A DNA stretch of 23,456 nucleotides, from positions 1-23,456 of the forward strand of contig URUZ01000025.1 in NCBI GenBank assembly GCA_900551225.1, written 5' to 3'. Source of the DNA: an uncultured Clostridium sp. GTDB lineage: Bacteria > Bacillota > Clostridia > Lachnospirales > Lachnospiraceae. Shown piece after piece: positions 21,601-23,456 of the stretch. Numbering within the stretch: position 1 is the first letter of the stretch; each line of letters begins with the position of its first letter. The notes under the pieces were generated by a model that saw nothing but the letters and a program-made list of their open reading frames with translations, had not been told where the DNA came from and made no database searches. The position numbers and the translations under genes are program-made.

Positions 21601-23456
21601 TGCCTGCGAAAGAGGCGTTGGTGTACCAGCCGTCAAACCGGCCCTTCTCCTGATCCTCAGCCGGCAAGGGAAGGGTATAATCCTGATCCGCCACCGTGTA
21701 CGTCTCTTTGGCGCCATCCACAGCGCCGTCCTCAAACGCAATGCGGTAGGGGATCGTCTCCCAAACCGCACGGTAAGTGCAAGCCTGGTTCACAATCAGC
21801 GCCCCGACCTCTCCGCTTTCAGCGTCAGGCCCGGTCCATATCAGCCGGTAGCCCGTTCTGTTGTGGGAAGTCGGCAACACGATCCGGGTGCCTTCCAGAT
21901 AGTCCTTTGTCTCCGGCACCGCACCATTGAGATAAATGCTGATATCCGACGGGGCCTCAAACGCCACGCGGAACTTCTCCAGCGCCTTCTCCAGTGTCAC
22001 CTCAACCGTCTTGTCCCCATCGGCCTTCACAGTGCCCGTCACCGGCTTATAGCCGCTCTTGCCCACTGTATATGTATACTCACGGTCCGCCAGCAGGTCG
22101 GCGATTCCGTTGGCATAGCTGAACATGGTCCCGTCCTTGCCGGTCACGGAAAGATCCAGTCCGGTCAGTCCCGATGTTTCCTTAAAGGTCACGCGAACCA
22201 CATCCGGCTCCTTCACCGTAATCACCGCCGTGGGCAGCACGCTGCCCGCCCGCACGTTCTCCGGCAAGCTAACCCACGCCCCGTACACCGTGTAGGTTCC
22301 CGGTTGGGTGGAGGTGAAGGTATAGGGATTCCAGCTGATCTTCCCGGCTTTGCCTCCGCTGATCGCATACTCAGCCGGCAGATCTTCCGGCAGCACTCCT
22401 GCGTAGGCCACAGTCCGCTGCTGAGCCGGGTAGGAGGATAGGAATTCCACTTCCGTCACTGCCGCACCCAGATTTCCTTCGATCTGGGTTCCCTGAGCTG
22501 CCGCTACCATTCCCACGGTTCCCTCGCCCGAGACGGAGACGGAATATTGGGTCTCAACCTCGTTGACGGCTGTGTTCTTTCCCACCGTCACCATCACGTT
22601 CTCCGCGGCGATCACCATCGTACCCACGGTAGAGTTCACATCCAACGTTATGGAATGAGATGCCTCGATCCCGGCAATGGCCGTGGCGCTTCCACCGCTG
22701 GTGATCTCAGCTGCACTTCCGGTGGTCAATTTCTGCACAACCACATCGGACAGACCTACCTTACCGCTGGCCGTGAGTTGGGTAATCTGGGCCGGATCCT
22801 CGCTGTTTTCAGAGCGGACCGTAGTTCCGTCCACAGCCATCACCTGCTTCACCACACTGTCTCCGGCAATGGTAAGGGCAGCGCTGTTCTCAAGCTGAAT
22901 CTGATCCACAGTCAGATTGGCAACCTTCACGTTGGAATTCGCATTCACCTTTTCCACAACCGCGTTCTGGCTTCCGTTTAATACCGCATTTCCGTTAATA
23001 TTGGCCATCATTACCCGGGCCTCGCTGATATTAACATTGGCCTTGCCGTTGACATTCAAGGACGCGACTTTGGTAGCCGCGCCCTTGACGGTGGTATCCG
23101 CCTCGATATCGGCCTCCCCGAAGCTTGCGGATGAGGATAATGCCTCGATCATCGCCGGTTTTTTCACCAGCAGGTAGGAGACCATCACATCATCACACAG
23201 CTCCAGTCTGGGGATCTGAGCGGTTCCGCCGGTCTTCTTCTCCATAATCACGCTGCCCTGGATCCGGGTGCCTGATTTAAGCTTGACAGAGCCGGAGCCG
23301 CCACCCTGAATTACCAGATTTCCATTTATCCTGACATTCTCCAGGATCACCTCTCCGTTTTCCACCGAGGAGACCACGTATACATCCTGATAGGCGCCTG
23401 GCGTCACATAGTACACGCCGGTATCCGGCTCCTGGCTCCATCCGTAGGTTTTGGTC
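18614..23456 (-). CDS. Giant repeat-containing surface protein, C-terminal part (5' end outside window)
   Basis: The frame is open to the window edge, so this is the last 1,613 codons. The GTG at 23416 is internal, not a start. In order: a Thr/Val/Asn-rich beta-helix-like region with many V-x-x-L/I-x-V-x-x-N strands (23456 to about 22450); an Ig-like strand set with TQPGTYTVYGAW; a PEGA-like GYKPVTGTVKADGDKTVEVTL; and InlB B-type repeats with FDGWYTNASFAG (21608-21643). Next come turns with GGG motifs (IFGGGAG, IYGGGSG, VYGGGSA, near 21260-21065), then a GSGTEEDPFLIST/FKGVLDGDGHEI module as in GLUG-type proteins (about 20390-20130), and an acidic Glu/Gly tail with 42-bp repeats. No LPXTG or S-layer motif is in the visible part, so how it attaches is unknown. 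An adhesin-like role is inferred only from composition. Confidence 0.85.
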   Translation of the reverse strand, partial: TKTYGWSQEPDTGVYYVTPGAYQDVYVVSSVENGEVILENVRINGNLVIQGGGSGSVKLKSGTRIQGSVIMEKKTGGTAQIPRLELCDDVMVSYLLVKKPAMIEALSSSASFGEADIEADTTVKGAATKVASLNVNGKANVNISEARVMMANINGNAVLNGSQNAVVEKVNANSNVKVANLTVDQIQLENSAALTIAGDSVVKQVMAVDGTTVRSENSEDPAQITQLTASGKVGLSDVVVQKLTTGSAAEITSGGSATAIAGIEASHSITLDVNSTVGTMVIAAENVMVTVGKNTAVNEVETQYSVSVSGEGTVGMVAAAQGTQIEGNLGAAVTEVEFLSSYPAQQRTVAYAGVLPEDLPAEYAISGGKAGKISWNPYTFTSTQPGTYTVYGAWVSLPENVRAGSVLPTAVITVKEPDVVRVTFKETSGLTGLDLSVTGKDGTMFSYANGIADLLADREYTYTVGKSGYKPVTGTVKADGDKTVEVTLEKALEKFRVAFEAPSDISIYLNGAVPETKDYLEGTRIVLPTSHNRTGYRLIWTGPDAESGEVGALIVNQACTYRAVWETIPYRIAFEDGAVDGAKETYTVADQDYTLPLPAEDQEKGRFDGWYTNASFAGSRVTRQAQGSTGNRVYFAKWLKSLPVTDNVEVTTDVAAARKLDNVFFAEGRSVVVDAYDKMDLADNYELLVTVGGTQYLAKKDLNIFAGSYAQEADSACQGGSVTVQGGRVANIFGGGAGTSASWTGHSAVTNGDVTITANGGTVNVIYGGGSGLAKVDGIVTINVNRAAVNSVYGGGSAPHGSLSNLDKETHLAPNHVNRAVIHVAEGAVLSSLQGGGISISSVGESVVRLDGTVKNRMIGAGTNGYTGSVSVTFGATAVLEDGNAYPSSPQYKGNTIYQSGFRGLVGDVDIKAEAGAQIWGDIFLGTNALYKDGQNAEILGTVTAQFEDDPMTTNPDAGQDEPEGAIYLGAGEKGVSMNKVESITVSGPVAVSPYLYSQRFKDTSEDWVAGELKAKVTLADGAYWDYGFSGGSGTEEDPFLISTVRELENINRISKDENSEYAYYRLTDNMDLNELSVEAIKRASVVKNFKGVLDGDGHEILANRDYDCMFAEKSYGAEFRNLTVVQDEHYLNLNGYVYGDIAFDSVNAENAPGTTFVTNSQNEGSYCSIIVTEGTSVTFDNCHSSASYEIASDSWSGVFVAGYGQKDTKFVFKDCSSSGTVYGKFVALFIGNSTNATAIDNITIENCSIEGYLYGTEFAGLFASINGNKGFEAANTKYASLVPGAANYIRILSVEGIKANVDAGGVITIASTSEATPVGDYTYVLNVFASYSSGDGSSSIITLDFPVENPEAALDYKVGWILDSVTAEEKYGINLDELAWETVYINMQEQRYAYYEAVDEEHDGKTNAYYILDADGLFGTGKIESKGTFQINAYADNGEASLLAGTIKVDTSKVKYPSASAVKAPKEAVEPVKTVTEAVQPEQQTGGSQSGAQGSENGGQPDYTGAESGTGEPGTPEEGTEGGKGETGTSEEGAEGGKEEPGTSEEGAEGGKEEAGTSEEGAEGGKEEAGTPEEDSEGGKEENRMPESSAEAGAESNQGEAETTENCAANEN
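18704..18913 (-). repeat. Five 42-bp tandem repeats in the surface protein tail
   Basis: Units at 18704-18745, 18746-18787, 18788-18829, 18830-18871 and 18872-18913 encode 14 residues each, of the type GTSEEGAEGGKEEA. The middle three are almost identical and the outer two have diverged. Since 42 is a multiple of three, copy change preserves the frame. No stops occur in several frames, which explains the overlapping open frames on both strands. Confidence 0.92.

Overview
The window looks like a chromosomal segment from a GC-moderate Firmicute, most likely a gut Lachnospiraceae (Clostridia, Enterocloster/Clostridium-like). This is inferred from gene order (ireB-ruvX-DUF1292-…-trmR-trhP, era next to recO, prmA-rsmE-cysteine desulfurase-thiI), strong AGGAGG ribosome binding sites, sigma-A type promoters, and family types (M16C peptidase, HPr-like protein, InlB-repeat surface protein). 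Almost everything lies on the minus strand, so the order below follows transcription from high to low coordinates. Only the small HPr-like gene is on the plus strand.

Region A (23456-18539) is the C-terminal 1,613 codons of a very large, probably surface-exposed protein. It has beta-helix-like stretches, Gly-Gly-Gly turns, InlB B-type repeats and an acidic tail of five 42-bp tandem repeats, and it ends at a GC-rich hairpin. Its 5' end is outside the window.

Region B (18468-13467) begins at a clear promoter (TTGCCA-17-TAATAT) and holds a TSUP transporter, prmA, rsmE, a class V cysteine desulfurase and thiI. These cover ribosomal protein L11 methylation, 16S rRNA methylation and the sulfur relay for tRNA 4-thiouridine. 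The end of thiI runs into a 160-bp imperfect palindrome that supplies its stop codon.

Region C (12900-13298, plus strand) is one transcription unit with promoter, leader hairpin, HPr-like gene and strong terminator. The HPr-like protein lacks the catalytic histidine and keeps the Ser-46-type regulatory motif.

Region D (12828-5284) holds mtaB (ms2t6A37 tRNA modification), then, from a good promoter, ireB, ruvX, a DUF1292 gene, RNase J with a long basic disordered N-terminus, a membrane-anchored MltG-like protein without the catalytic domain, and the tRNA wobble pair trmR-trhP. An intrinsic terminator follows trhP. Apart from inserted rnj, this matches the B. subtilis yrzL-yrrK-yrzB-yrrL-yrrM-yrrN/O order.

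Region E (5223-1) holds a DUF218/YdcF membrane protein, an M16C metallopeptidase, era, and the first 28 codons of recO.

The theme is translation and RNA maintenance: at least seven genes modify or process tRNA, rRNA or ribosomal protein. No CRISPR array, rRNA or tRNA gene, prophage or transposase was seen, and no gene-free stretch exceeds 300 bases. The observations most worth following are the palindromic element at the 3' end of thiI, the His-less HPr paralogue, the non-catalytic MltG-like protein, and the repeat-rich surface protein.
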